Assembly: GCA_038258185.1 (NCBI GenBank)
Contig: JBBSQD010000001.1
Location: forward strand, 1-64,000
Direction: 5' to 3'
From: JAIOHN01 sp038258185
Lineage (GTDB): Bacteria; Chloroflexota; Anaerolineae; Aggregatilineales; Phototrophicaceae
Length of the DNA: 64,000 bases
Shown here: positions 26,708 to 36,069 of the stretch, piece after piece
Layout: every line of letters begins with the position of its first letter
Position numbering within the stretch: position 1 is the first letter of the stretch
Program-made: the position numbers and the translations under genes
The notes under the pieces: generated by a model
What the model was told of the DNA's origin: nothing
Database searches by the model: none
What the model saw: the letters and a program-made list of their open reading frames with translations, nothing else

Positions 26708-28110
26708 TGGCCTCTCACATCTTCATCAGTTACAGCAAGCAGGACATTGATTTTGTGCGCTATCTGCGAGCCTTACTGGAAAATGAAGGTTTCGCTGTGT
26801 GGCTGGATGAAATGCGGCTGACACCGAGTGCTCGCTGGTGGAAGGATATCGAAAAAAGTATTGACACCTGTGCGGCTTTTGTGGTGGTGATGACTCCCGA
26901 CGCTTATGAATCAGACTGGGTGGAGCGTGAGATTCTGCGGGCGGAGAACCGCAAAAAACCGATTTATCCGGTGCTGGCTGCCGGGGATGCCTGGTCTAGG
27001 CTGGCGAATATCCAGTATGAAGACCTGCGAAGCGGACTGCACGCGCAGCTTTCTGACCATTTTATCGGCAGCTTGCAGCGCACCATTGGCAAGACGAAAC
27101 CGATTGCAATCGACTTTACGATTGAAGAAGCCGACATTTTACAATTTGGCGCCGATGTGGTCGCGCTTAAATACACACGCAAGCATCATGGAGCGGCGCG
27201 TCTGATCGCCGAGACACTCACGCAAAATGCAGTCGTGCCTGCCAGTAAGGTCAGACCGGCGGTGGGTCATTCCACACTGATCGATACGAAAGACTTAATC
27301 GCGGCAAAAAAAGCGTTATTTGTGGGGCTTCCAAGCCTGTCTGACTTGGGTTACGAAGGCATTCGCGAATTTGCCGCCAATGTGCTTAATATTCTGGCAC
27401 AGGAAACCCCGCACATTAAACATCTGTCGATGACCATTCATGGGCCGGGGGCTGGCCTGGACGAGATCGAGGCTTTACTGGCGCAGCTTGGCGGTTATAT
27501 CGATGCCATGCGCCGCCGCCGGATACCGCTCTCGCTGGAACGTATCAGTATCGTGGAACACAATGCCGGACGTGTGATGCGTATGCGCAAAGCGGTTGAG
27601 GAGCATCTGGCAGAGGCCAGTTACGCCAGGCCATTTAAGGACGGTTGGGGCTATCGCATCGCCCCATCGCCGGAAAGTGAAGAACCCGCCCCGCTGGAAG
27701 AAGCCGGAACAAAATCCGAGACACGCCCGTTTGCCTATGTGGCGATGTCGCCGAATGCCGAGCTGGACGATCTGTTTTATTATGGCATTCAGGGTGCGGT
27801 ACACGCGCAGGGGTTGTTATGTGTGCGCATCGAAAAAGCGCATTTAACAGAGGATCTGCTGGAACAGGTGAAAGAGCGCATCAGCGAAGCGGCGGTGATC
27901 ATCGCGGAGTTGAGCAACCCGGAGCCCAATGTTTACCTGCAATTGGGTTATGCCTGGGGTGCCGGACAGACGGTTTTGCTGGTTGCGCGGGATAGTGATG
28001 CCGTGACTTTTGACGCCAACACGGCCTGTATCTATTATCAATCCATCAAAAGCCTGGAAAATGCCCTGATGAAAAGTCTGCAACAACTAAAAACCGAAGG
28101 CGTTTTTTAG
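26707..28110 (+). CDS. TIR-domain protein with macro/aminopeptidase-like middle and nucleosidase-like C-terminal domain
   Basis: Residues 1-~130 form a TIR domain: HIFISYSKQDIDFVRYL, FAVWLDEM, and VVVMTPDAYESDWVEREIL. Glu75 in the WVEREI helix aligns with the catalytic Glu of NAD-cleaving TIRs such as SARM1, so NADase activity is possible. The middle part (~140-320) resembles the N-terminal domain of leucyl aminopeptidase or a macro-like fold (FGADVVALKYTRKHHGAA, IHGPGAGLDEIEA). The C-terminal ~130 residues (NVYLQLGYAWGAGQTVLL) look like a nucleoside 2-deoxyribosyltransferase or second TIR-like domain. No membrane segment. AAGGAG lies 7 nt before the ATG; the gene is coupled to the PlsC-like gene. 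An immune or stress role is inferred. Confidence 0.8.
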   Translation: MASHIFISYSKQDIDFVRYLRALLENEGFAVWLDEMRLTPSARWWKDIEKSIDTCAAFVVVMTPDAYESDWVEREILRAENRKKPIYPVLAAGDAWSRLANIQYEDLRSGLHAQLSDHFIGSLQRTIGKTKPIAIDFTIEEADILQFGADVVALKYTRKHHGAARLIAETLTQNAVVPASKVRPAVGHSTLIDTKDLIAAKKALFVGLPSLSDLGYEGIREFAANVLNILAQETPHIKHLSMTIHGPGAGLDEIEALLAQLGGYIDAMRRRRIPLSLERISIVEHNAGRVMRMRKAVEEHLAEASYARPFKDGWGYRIAPSPESEEPAPLEEAGTKSETRPFAYVAMSPNAELDDLFYYGIQGAVHAQGLLCVRIEKAHLTEDLLEQVKERISEAAVIIAELSNPEPNVYLQLGYAWGAGQTVLLVARDSDAVTFDANTACIYYQSIKSLENALMKSLQQLKTEGVF

Positions 28111-28165
28111 TAAGGGCGGTATGCTTGCCGTTGGTTGACTAAAACTATATGATGTGGAGCGCGGA

Positions 28166-29056
28166 TTGAGCGAACAAACCTATGAGCAGAAATTAGCGGG
28201 TGAGGCGGAATTGTGGGGGGCGGATGCTGAACAGTCCGCATCCACCGTGCCGCCGGACTGGAGTTATCATCAGAATTTGCGCCACAACATCATCTACCAT
28301 AAGCGCGATATCAACGCCTTTCTGGAGCACATTCATCCCGGCATGTCCGTGCTGGAACTGGGCAGCGGTTCGGGCTGGCTGACTTTGGCGATGGCACAGC
28401 GCGGGGCGGACGCGGTGGGGCTGGATATCAGCGCCAAAGCGCTCAACGTGGCGCGGAGTTATTACGAATCGATTCAGGCAACGGTAAGTGGCAGCGTGGA
28501 CTATCGCGTGGAAGACCTGAACGCGCTGCAATTGCCTGCGGAAACCTATGATGTGATCGCGGTCAAAGGCACCCTGCATCATCTGTTGCGGCTGGATCAT
28601 GTCATCGGTGAGATGCACAAAGCGCTCAAGCCGGGCGGCTTATTATGGGTGTCAGACTCCGATGGTGAGGAGGCGTTATCGACTGCGCTGGTCGCCAGTG
28701 GCCTGATGTTTGTGCTGCCCACGCATGTCAGCTACCGCGATAAAATCAGCGGCCTGATTCGCTTTGGCGCACGGGCGCCGGGACGCATTAAAGCCAGTAT
28801 CGAAGCGGAGGGCTTATCGCCATTTGAAGGCGCAGGCCGTGAGCATAACTGGCTGCAACTGGTGAATGAGCGATTTGTCGTGGAGCAGCACATTCAATCG
28901 CCAGCGGTTACGGGTTACATCACGCATCAGGTTAAGCTGCCGGACTGGATCGCTTTGCCGCTGCTGCGCGGTTTGCGCGTGGTTGATCAGGCTTTGGTCA
29001 ATCTAAAGGTTCTGCATAATACGGGCGTGATTCTGTACGCTCGTAAATCCATGTAA
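28166..29056 (+). CDS. Class I SAM-dependent methyltransferase
   Basis: Methyltransferase of the UbiE/Coq5-like class. Motif I reads VLELGSGSGWLTLAMAQ (~60), motif II GLDISAKALNVA, then DYRVEDLNAL and YDVIAVKGTLHHL, with the HKALKPGGLLWVSD stretch. A C-terminal part (~180-297) may bind the acceptor. TTG at 28166 is preceded by GGAG at 6 nt; GTG at 28154 is an alternative. It lies 55 bp after the TIR gene and may be part of the same transcript. Substrate unknown. Confidence 0.83.
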   Translation: MSEQTYEQKLAGEAELWGADAEQSASTVPPDWSYHQNLRHNIIYHKRDINAFLEHIHPGMSVLELGSGSGWLTLAMAQRGADAVGLDISAKALNVARSYYESIQATVSGSVDYRVEDLNALQLPAETYDVIAVKGTLHHLLRLDHVIGEMHKALKPGGLLWVSDSDGEEALSTALVASGLMFVLPTHVSYRDKISGLIRFGARAPGRIKASIEAEGLSPFEGAGREHNWLQLVNERFVVEQHIQSPAVTGYITHQVKLPDWIALPLLRGLRVVDQALVNLKVLHNTGVILYARKSM

Positions 29057-29099
29057 AGCTACTGGCCGCTTTAATTCTGCTGACGCAGGCTGGGAAATC

Positions 29100-29140
29100 C
29101 GGGCTTTCACACAGCCTGATGCGTAGCTGCTGAAAGCCCG
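29100..29140. terminator. Hairpin between convergent genes (bidirectional terminator candidate)
   Basis: CGGGCTTTCA / TGAAAGCCCG, perfect 10-bp arms with a 21-nt loop that can itself fold, between the methyltransferase and the convergent aminotransferase. No long T-run, so termination is uncertain. Confidence 0.55.
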
Positions 29141-29159
29141 TTAAGTTGTCAGTGTGCGT

Positions 29160-30518
29160 TTAGTCGCCAGCGGCCATCTGACGCTGACCAGCTACGATGC
29201 GAACGGCGTTTTTGACGATTTCCATCGCTTCGTCCAGTTCGGCATCACTGCTATTCAGCGGCGGCAGGAAACGGATGCAATTGCTGTACAGCCCTGCACG
29301 GATGCAGATCACGCCGCGTTGCAGTGCTTCCAGCGTGACATCCAGTGTTTCCTGACCGGCAGGCGCCTTTGATACGGGATCGGTCACCAGTTCCATGAGC
29401 ATCATCGCCCCCAGACCGCGTACATCACCCACCAGCGGGACTTCGGCCTGCAGTTCCAGCAAATGCCGCCGGATGCGCTCGCCAACCTGTTCGGCGCGTT
29501 GCAAAAAGGCCGGGTCACTGACCATTTTAATCGCCTCAATCGCCGCGACACACGCCAGCGGATTGCCGCTGTAGGTGCCACCCAGACCGCCGGGATGCGG
29601 CGCGTCCATAATTTCAGCTTTGCCGGTGACAGCGGCTAAAGGCATACCCGCCGCCAATGATTTAGCTATCGCCATGATGTCCGGGGCGATGCCGTAATGC
29701 TCAATGGCGAACATTTTCCCGGTACGGCCAAATCCACACTGCACCTCATCGGCCACCATCACAATGCCATGCTGATCGCAGATTTCGCGGATGCGTTTTA
29801 AGAAGCGCGGCGGGGTAGCGATAAAACCGCCTTCGCCCTGCACCGGTTCGATCACAATCGCGGCCACAGCCGACGGGTCAACCTGGGACACCAGCGCGTT
29901 TTCCAAGCGCGTGATGCAGTCATCCAGATAATCTTCTTCGCTGACCCCCTGAGGGCGGCGGTACAGATTGGGGAAAGGCAGGCGATAAACCTCCGACGCG
30001 AACGGACCAAAGCCTTTCTTAAACAGGCCATACTTGCTGGTCATCGACAGTGTCATATTGGTGCGACCATGATACGCACCTTCAAACACGATAATCGCCT
30101 GCCGTCCGGTATATGACCGGGCAATCTTGACGCAGGTTTCCAGCGCTTCCGCGCCACTGTTCAGCAGCACCGTCTTTTTGGCAAAGTCGCCGGGGGTGAT
30201 GTCGTTCAGCATCTCCGCGACCTGTACATACGGCTCATACGTGCCGACGATGGCGCACAGGTGGATCAGTTTTTCAGCCTGATCTTTCAACGCGCTGACG
30301 ACCGTCGGCGGACAATGCCCCACCGCGAGCACGCCAATCCCTCCGGCCAGGTCGAGCAGCACATTGCCATCGACATCGGTCACGGCGGCACCTTCCGCCC
30401 GTTCAATCGCAATCGGTGTCAGCTTGGATGCGCCGCGTGCAGTAGCTGACTCACGCCGCGCCACCATTTCCCGACTTTTGGGGCCGGGCAGTTCTGTGAT
30501 TAAGTTAATCGTACCCAT
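29160..30518 (-). CDS. gabT: Class III aminotransferase, GabT-like (4-aminobutyrate aminotransferase)
   Basis: PLP enzyme transferring an omega-amino group (GABA or a similar substrate) to 2-oxoglutarate. Features: NVLLDLAGGIGVLAVGHCPP near 60-80, SGAEALETCVKIARSYTGR, FEGAYHGRTN, DEVQCGFGRTG, and the PLP Lys in IMAIAKSLAAGMPL. The ATG at 30518 is preceded by AAGGAT at 6 nt; the frame is open further upstream without support. ~452 aa, normal. Substrate specificity is not certain between GABA and 5-aminovalerate. Confidence 0.88.
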   Translation of the reverse strand: MGTINLITELPGPKSREMVARRESATARGASKLTPIAIERAEGAAVTDVDGNVLLDLAGGIGVLAVGHCPPTVVSALKDQAEKLIHLCAIVGTYEPYVQVAEMLNDITPGDFAKKTVLLNSGAEALETCVKIARSYTGRQAIIVFEGAYHGRTNMTLSMTSKYGLFKKGFGPFASEVYRLPFPNLYRRPQGVSEEDYLDDCITRLENALVSQVDPSAVAAIVIEPVQGEGGFIATPPRFLKRIREICDQHGIVMVADEVQCGFGRTGKMFAIEHYGIAPDIMAIAKSLAAGMPLAAVTGKAEIMDAPHPGGLGGTYSGNPLACVAAIEAIKMVSDPAFLQRAEQVGERIRRHLLELQAEVPLVGDVRGLGAMMLMELVTDPVSKAPAGQETLDVTLEALQRGVICIRAGLYSNCIRFLPPLNSSDAELDEAMEIVKNAVRIVAGQRQMAAGD

Positions 30519-30586
30519 TTGAATATCCTTTTGTATGCGATACGACAAGGACGTGGCGATGGCTTTAAGACCATAAACCGATAACA

Positions 30587-30619
30587 ACATCGGGACATGG
30601 CTATACCATGTCCCGATGT
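30587..30619. repeat. Perfect inverted repeat, REP-related hairpin / terminator candidate
   Basis: Arms ACATCGGGACATGG and CCATGTCCCGATGT around CTATA. It lies between the stop of the minus-strand lipoprotein gene at 30696 and the gabT start. Its GGACATGG...CCATGTCC core resembles the palindromes at 5280-5307 and 61715-61780. Confidence 0.7.
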
Positions 30620-30695
30620 GTTCAGGTTTTTACCTGTTTGCGTCTACGTTCCTGCGCTTCATACCCGTCGCCCTCGTCAAAACTGAACGCGCTTT

Positions 30696-31949
30696 TTAAC
30701 AATCACCCTTACGCAGCGTGTATTTCAATTCACGCCGGTTGTCATCCTTGTTACCTTCCGGCACCTGATTGTCCGGGTTGATGGTAATGGTGATGGTATG
30801 CTCCTCTTCAAAATTAGTGCTGACCGTGATCGGGATCGGCCCCACGGAAACCGTCTGGTTGGCGTTAATGCCGGGGATCGCGCCCTCGGTGCGGGTCGTA
30901 TTACCACTCGCCGTATCAACCACTTCGATTTTACCACCGCCGTTCCAGCGGTCAGAACCGGCATTGAGCACATCGAACGTAATGTTGAATGTGCGGGCGC
31001 AGCGCGGTGGGTCTGGGTCAAGCCGGATATTACCTGCCACCAGATTGATATTGATGGTGGGGGTGGCCGTTACCGGGACAGGTGTCGGCGGAATGGGCGT
31101 ATTGGTCACCGGAATCGGTGTGGGCGGGCCGGGATCGACTGCCAGATTATCGACATTGCCCGAAACCGTCATCAGGCTGGAGAATACCCAGCCTTCGCCA
31201 TTGTAGTATTTCACCTTGTACCAGCTTCGATCCGGACTCACAGCCAGGACTTCGCTGGTCTGGTTGGCGGCAAACGAGCCGATGGGCGGCTCAAAGTTGG
31301 TGCCGGGGCCGCGCCGGACATTGACACCTGTGGTGAATGTGCCAGTGGGCACGCTGGGGGTATTGGTCGCCTCAGGGGTAGGTTCCACCGTCGGTTCTGA
31401 CGGGGTTTCGGTGGCTGCCGGTGCTGCGGTGTTACTGGTTTCCGGCTCATTGCCAACCGCAGGCGGTGGCCCGGTCTGTGTTTCTTCAGTGGCTTCGGGT
31501 TCTTCAGTCTGTTCAGAATTGGAGCCGCCGACCTGACTCACCACATTCACGCTGACCGTGGCTGGTTCGCTGGCGACTTCACCCTTATAGGCGGTTACGC
31601 TGATGACGTGGCTGCCGCTGCCGCTGGCCTGCCACGATTGCGAAACACTGAAAGCGGGCGATCCTGCCGCGTTCGGTGCTTCCAGGCTGGCGATCACGGT
31701 ATCATCCACCGCGACTTCCACCAGGGTGACATCCGCCCCGGCAGTACTCACGCGTGCCTGAATATTGACGCCCACGCCATCCAGAAAGGCGGCATTGGGC
31801 AGTGGTGATGCAATTACAACTACAGGCGGCCCGTCCACGACCTGCGGAATATCTTCCGAAGTCGTGTTTAAATTACAGGCTGCCAGCGTCAGTATTAACA
31901 TCAGCCAGATTAAATGTCGGCATCGTGCCAACAATGTGTTTCGCATCAT
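30696..31949 (-). CDS. Surface lipoprotein with Ig-like, SH3b and CARDB-like domains
   Basis: Lipobox LTLAAC near residue 26 after a hydrophobic stretch (LIWLMLILTLAAC). Domains in order: an Ig-like sheet (~40-130, PVVVIASPLPNAAF), a Thr/Pro/Glu-rich linker (~140-200), an SH3b domain (GVNVRRGPGTNFEPPIGS and GEGWVFSSLM, ~205-260), a second Pro/Thr linker, and a C-terminal CARDB-like domain ending with the Asn/Asp-rich EGNKDDNRRELKY. SH3b domains usually bind cell-wall or peptide material. GGGAG precedes the double ATG; start at 31949 chosen. Confidence 0.82.
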   Translation of the reverse strand: MMRNTLLARCRHLIWLMLILTLAACNLNTTSEDIPQVVDGPPVVVIASPLPNAAFLDGVGVNIQARVSTAGADVTLVEVAVDDTVIASLEAPNAAGSPAFSVSQSWQASGSGSHVISVTAYKGEVASEPATVSVNVVSQVGGSNSEQTEEPEATEETQTGPPPAVGNEPETSNTAAPAATETPSEPTVEPTPEATNTPSVPTGTFTTGVNVRRGPGTNFEPPIGSFAANQTSEVLAVSPDRSWYKVKYYNGEGWVFSSLMTVSGNVDNLAVDPGPPTPIPVTNTPIPPTPVPVTATPTININLVAGNIRLDPDPPRCARTFNITFDVLNAGSDRWNGGGKIEVVDTASGNTTRTEGAIPGINANQTVSVGPIPITVSTNFEEEHTITITINPDNQVPEGNKDDNRRELKYTLRKGDC

Positions 31950-32043
31950 GAGAAACTCCCGGTATATACAGTGCATAACCAGAAGAATCTAGCGCACCAG
32001 CGCGAAATATGCGAGTTGCAACCTTGCAACGTAGAGAAATCGT

Positions 32044-32313
32044 TTACTGGGCAGTGAGGAAACCGACTTCCTGCACATCGACCCGTACACCCTCCAGTGA
32101 CTTCGGACAGATGTCTTCTGGTGCCAGTTCAGCTTCCGGCAGCTTTACACTGACCAGCACCACCACCGCGATGTTATCGGTGTATTCGCCATTGATCTTC
32201 GCCAGACCCACCGCCGTGCCCTGCACGTTGGCTTTATCTAGCAATTCGCCTGTATATTTCGACTGGACTTCGGTTGCATGCCGGGTCTGTTCTTCAGCAG
32301 ATGAGGTCGACAT
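32044..32313 (-). CDS. Stand-alone N-terminal domain paralogue of the nearby trypsin-like protease
   Basis: 89 residues. It closely parallels the first ~85 residues of the protease at 34734-35819: shared pattern NVxGxAVGxxxxxGE, VVVLVxxKLP, GVRxDVxEVG. GGGAG lies 6 nt before the ATG. No signal peptide. It has no protease domain and is followed by a stop, so it is not a simple truncation by frameshift visible here. Possible roles are an inhibitor, chaperone or decoy of the protease; unproven. Confidence 0.75.
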   Translation of the reverse strand: MSTSSAEEQTRHATEVQSKYTGELLDKANVQGTAVGLAKINGEYTDNIAVVVLVSVKLPEAELAPEDICPKSLEGVRVDVQEVGFLTAQ

Positions 32314-32524
32314 ATTGATCTCCCATAAGAACTTGTGTGAACGTATAGAGGGTAAATGACCGTTTTTAGAAATATATTTAACAGTATATACTCCTATTCA
32401 GCCCACTCCCAATACATTAATTATATATGCCTATACAAGGGAACCCAACCGAGACAGTTTGAAAGCAGGGATTAAGGTATACTTTGTCTCTGCCTTTAAT
32501 TTAAATTGTAAGGTTGAGTGTGAA

Positions 32525-34606
32525 ATGATCCGAGGGTTATTGTTTATTATCCTACTCATGTTGTTTCCCTTTAATTCTAGCGAAGCCGTTAGTTTAACGG
32601 ACAGCGAACTTACTTGTTCTGCGAGTGGTGCGTTAGGCGAAGTTCAAAAACTCGGAACTGGACGCGCATACAGTATTGACCTTGAGCCAAATGGGCAGAG
32701 GTTAAGCGTTGCTACCGCCAGCGGCATAAAAAGCTATAACACAGAAACCTTCGAACCAGTAGGTATCTCGATAGAGACTGGCTCATCAGGCAGCACAGTG
32801 ATTGCATGGTCGCCAGATGGCTCCCGGCTTGCTGCATACATTGACCCGTCCCAGGGAGTGCGTATTTGGGATGCGACAGGGAGCATCTTAACCCACTTAC
32901 CAGCCAACGACGATCCGATTTTCCCTGTGTTTGGGCTAGCCTGGTCACCTGACAGCGTTTATGTCGCAACGATGAGTAATTCTACGTTTAGAGTTTGGCA
33001 TGTCGAAAGTGAAGAAAGCGTTTATGAGCAAAGATACATTTCAACTTTGCCTAGCTATCCCTTAAAACCCAACAGCATCGTATGGTCACCTGATGGAACT
33101 CAATTAGCTGTTATTAGTCCAGATCGACCAGGTGCAGTGCAAGTTCTGGATACGAAAACATGGCAATTAAGCCAAGTGATAGAAACATCCCTAAACGAGA
33201 TATACGCGCTGGCTTGGTCTACAAATGATCGTTTAGCGGTGGGCGGGAGTGGAACTGAAATTGAGTTGTGGGATACATTAGATTGGCAGCAAATCTCTCG
33301 TTTCCAAAGTGATGTAACGCTTGTTTTCAGCCTGACTTGGTCACCTAATGAAACTTTTCTCGCTGTTGGAGGCGACGGAAACTCGATTTATGTTTATGGC
33401 GCGGTAGATGGAATGCTGGCCTATGAATTACCCCAGCATGATTGGATCACTTCCGTAGAGTGGTCATCTAACCCAAATTTACTGGTTACGCTGGGTAGAG
33501 ACGGAAGTGTGTATTTTTGGAATAGTGAGAGGAGACAACTTCTTTCGACTTTAAAACATTATTGGTCGCTTGGACAACCTGTCTGGTCGCCTGATGGAAA
33601 CTTGCTGGCGGCTCTTTCCACTAAAGGCGATCAAACGAATGTTTTAGCCCAGGAAAGTGTTGTGCAAATTTGGGAGGTAGCTTCTAAAAAGCAAATTGCT
33701 ATATTAACGCGGGATAGCAACAGCTCTGTTTATGATTCTCTTGCTTGGTCACCGGATGGAACAAAACTTGCGGCTGCATCTGGTGGTTCAGTACAAATAT
33801 GGGATAAAGACGCTAATTGGAAGGTCACTCAGTTTGAGACAGGCGAAGACGTTATTCGAAATTTGGTCTGGTCATGGGATAGCACGCAGCTAGCGACCGT
33901 AGGCGATGATGGCAGATCAATCGCTCCACGAGTAGCCCCAATAGGGAACAAAGTTGTTTTGTGGGATCCTGAAACAGGCACCCTGATAGAACGATTAGCT
34001 GAGGTCAAAGCCCAAGCTATTCCAGTTTCAACGCCTGAAGGATGGTATGTAGCGCTCAGTAATGCAGATAGAGTATGGGTTTTGGAACCTGTTGGAAAAA
34101 CCGAAATTTTTAGTCTTGAGAACGCATATCTGGTGGATTTTGTGGTTACATCCAACACACAACGTTTGGCGACACTGAGCTTAGACACCGATAAAACACT
34201 GCTTGGGGTGTGGGATATTCGTAGTAGTAAAGAATTACTACACCTAGAAGGCGATTATGTCACCTCAGGTGATTTGTCTGCTCGAGGAAATCTATTCACA
34301 GCCCACACAATTTTTAATACTCTGGAACTGTGGGATGTACAACTTTCGGAGCAACTTTTCACTGAAAAAAACCTGATTGATGAATCCGCATGGCCACCAG
34401 ATGAGAACTGTCTTGCAGTTGCTACTGTCTCAGATGAAGACTTAGAGTCTATGATCGAAATTTGGAGTCTATCTGAAAAACAACCTATTGCTCAAGTCAT
34501 TCATTCTACACCTTCTACGGGTCTATCCTGGTCCCCGAATGGATCAGATCTTGCGATTGCAAATGTAGATGGCACAATACAAGTTCTGGAGGTTGTTCCT
34601 GAGTAA
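32525..34606 (+). CDS. Exported WD40-repeat protein (double beta-propeller)
   Basis: A signal peptide (LLFIILLMLFPF, cleavage near SSEA) is followed by about 14 WD40-type repeats through the whole length, e.g. LAWSPDGTKLAAASGGSVQIW, VIAWSPDGSRLAAY, LSWSPNGSDLAIANVDG. Two seven-bladed propellers would fit. Only the start at 32525 gives a signal peptide. The gene is visibly AT-richer and uses different codons from its flanking minus-strand neighbours, which are themselves paralogous. Protein-protein interaction scaffold or extracellular binding is likely. Confidence 0.85.
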   Translation: MIRGLLFIILLMLFPFNSSEAVSLTDSELTCSASGALGEVQKLGTGRAYSIDLEPNGQRLSVATASGIKSYNTETFEPVGISIETGSSGSTVIAWSPDGSRLAAYIDPSQGVRIWDATGSILTHLPANDDPIFPVFGLAWSPDSVYVATMSNSTFRVWHVESEESVYEQRYISTLPSYPLKPNSIVWSPDGTQLAVISPDRPGAVQVLDTKTWQLSQVIETSLNEIYALAWSTNDRLAVGGSGTEIELWDTLDWQQISRFQSDVTLVFSLTWSPNETFLAVGGDGNSIYVYGAVDGMLAYELPQHDWITSVEWSSNPNLLVTLGRDGSVYFWNSERRQLLSTLKHYWSLGQPVWSPDGNLLAALSTKGDQTNVLAQESVVQIWEVASKKQIAILTRDSNSSVYDSLAWSPDGTKLAAASGGSVQIWDKDANWKVTQFETGEDVIRNLVWSWDSTQLATVGDDGRSIAPRVAPIGNKVVLWDPETGTLIERLAEVKAQAIPVSTPEGWYVALSNADRVWVLEPVGKTEIFSLENAYLVDFVVTSNTQRLATLSLDTDKTLLGVWDIRSSKELLHLEGDYVTSGDLSARGNLFTAHTIFNTLELWDVQLSEQLFTEKNLIDESAWPPDENCLAVATVSDEDLESMIEIWSLSEKQPIAQVIHSTPSTGLSWSPNGSDLAIANVDGTIQVLEVVPE

Positions 34607-34733
34607 ACTCCAAATAAAGATTGAAGCTTTTAGCCTTCACCCTAAAAATACTAGGAGCACACAAAAATGCATTGTGTGCTCCCAAGTTTGCCACTGGTAT
34701 AGTCCTCGCTACGCAGTAAAATGGCCGCTGAGT

Positions 34734-35819
34734 TTAGATATTGATCGCCAGTTCGTTCAGCACGACATCAATCGGGCTAAAAATGGTCGCCTGGGTGGAA
34801 CCGGCAAACAGCAGGCCGACAGCCTTATTTTCCGCCCCATCGACAATCAATGAGCCTGAATCACCACCCTGGCTCATGGCCGTGGTGATGACCTGTCCCG
34901 TAAACCGCGCGGATTTTGTGCCATAAGCGATATTCACGGTGGCATTTAAGAGCGTGACGGTGCCTTGCGTCAAACCCGTTGTGCGGCCACTTTTGCGCAC
35001 GGCCTGGCCCAGAGACGCGGTCTTGGTGCCACTGACCTGGCCGATTCCCAGAATTTCGCCCGTGAACATATTGGGGTCAATCGGTTTTGCCAGCGCAGCA
35101 TCCACCAGATTATCCACAGCCTGCGTCGTGACGCCCGGCGTAGCGGTTTTAGGCTCTTGTTTCACCACGGTAGCGACCTGATTGCCAGACCCTAAAACTC
35201 CGCCGAGGGCATTAATCAGGTTGACCAGAATCAGTAAGCAGCCGCCATCGCCGGGAGGGGTGGGCGGGAGTGGCCCCGGCGTGACGGGATCAGGGTCGCC
35301 GGGGAAGCGGATCGTCACAAAACGCTGCAAACGTGCGACCACATCCGCTGGATTCTGGCCGCCATCGGCTGCACCCGGCTGTAAAATGGGATCGCCCACC
35401 TGAGAATCATTGCTGTTCGCCAGCACATGATTGTTCGACAAAATCAGCTTTTCGCCCGTGATGCGGTCGGTCACGATGGTGCCCAGTGTGCCGGCTGTAA
35501 TTTTGTAGTGGCCGATACTCACACCGCTGGGGATGGTCGGGCGAAAACGCGACCGGGGATTATTGGCCTGGAAAGCCCGCAGATAACCCACTTCGTAGAC
35601 ATCGGTGCGCACCCCATCCACCTGCCTGGGGACGACATCAGCAGCGGAGAGTGCAGCCATCGGCAGTTTTTGTTCGACCAGTACCACAACCGAAACTTCG
35701 CCGCTTGCGGCAGTTTTATCGTCTTTAAAGCCTACTGCTACCCCGACAACATTCGACTTTTCCATTAACTCGTTCTGGATAGCCGCCTGTACCTGAAATG
35801 CGTCCTGCTCATTCGCCAT
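34734..35819 (-). CDS. Trypsin-like serine protease (S1/Nal1-like)
   Basis: N-terminal ~90-residue domain (paralogous to the 32044-32313 protein), then a chymotrypsin-fold protease. The catalytic His lies in LSNNHVLANSNDSQ (~130) and the Ser in QGGDSGSLIVDGAE (~320). The Asp cannot be placed with confidence. A long Gly/Pro-rich loop (PGDPDPVTPGPLPPTPPGDGG) is inserted in the middle. No signal peptide is recognisable. AAGGAG 7 nt before the ATG. Self-processing or regulatory cleavage is possible; substrate unknown. Confidence 0.83.
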   Translation of the reverse strand: MANEQDAFQVQAAIQNELMEKSNVVGVAVGFKDDKTAASGEVSVVVLVEQKLPMAALSAADVVPRQVDGVRTDVYEVGYLRAFQANNPRSRFRPTIPSGVSIGHYKITAGTLGTIVTDRITGEKLILSNNHVLANSNDSQVGDPILQPGAADGGQNPADVVARLQRFVTIRFPGDPDPVTPGPLPPTPPGDGGCLLILVNLINALGGVLGSGNQVATVVKQEPKTATPGVTTQAVDNLVDAALAKPIDPNMFTGEILGIGQVSGTKTASLGQAVRKSGRTTGLTQGTVTLLNATVNIAYGTKSARFTGQVITTAMSQGGDSGSLIVDGAENKAVGLLFAGSTQATIFSPIDVVLNELAINI

Positions 35820-35973
35820 GTCATGTCTCCTTGATTACCATCTTCTTGCTTATTGGGGTCTATGCCAGTTTTATGCGCTTTATCTACAATTCATCCATAA
35901 TAACAATGGGATTCTGATCCCTTACAAACTATTGTAGCACGGGCTAGGATCCTGTGCTGGTCGCAGACAAGCT

Positions 35974-35993
35974 AACAGACTCATGAGTCTGTT
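35974..35993. repeat. Perfect 20-bp palindrome
   Basis: AACAGACTCA/TGAGTCTGTT in the 250-bp gap between the divergent protease and lipoprotein genes. It could be an operator or a REP-like hairpin. Nothing else in the gap is supported. Confidence 0.5.
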
Positions 35994-36069
35994 GAAACTT
36001 CGTGTGCGTTAATGTATACACCTATGGTAAATTCGTAACACATATTATTGGCGGACAGGAGCAGGGTTT

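Noticed and set aside
30696..31949. Surface lipoprotein as possible amidase because of SH3b domain
   Set aside because: No catalytic amidase or NlpC motif; SH3b and CARDB-like domains only.
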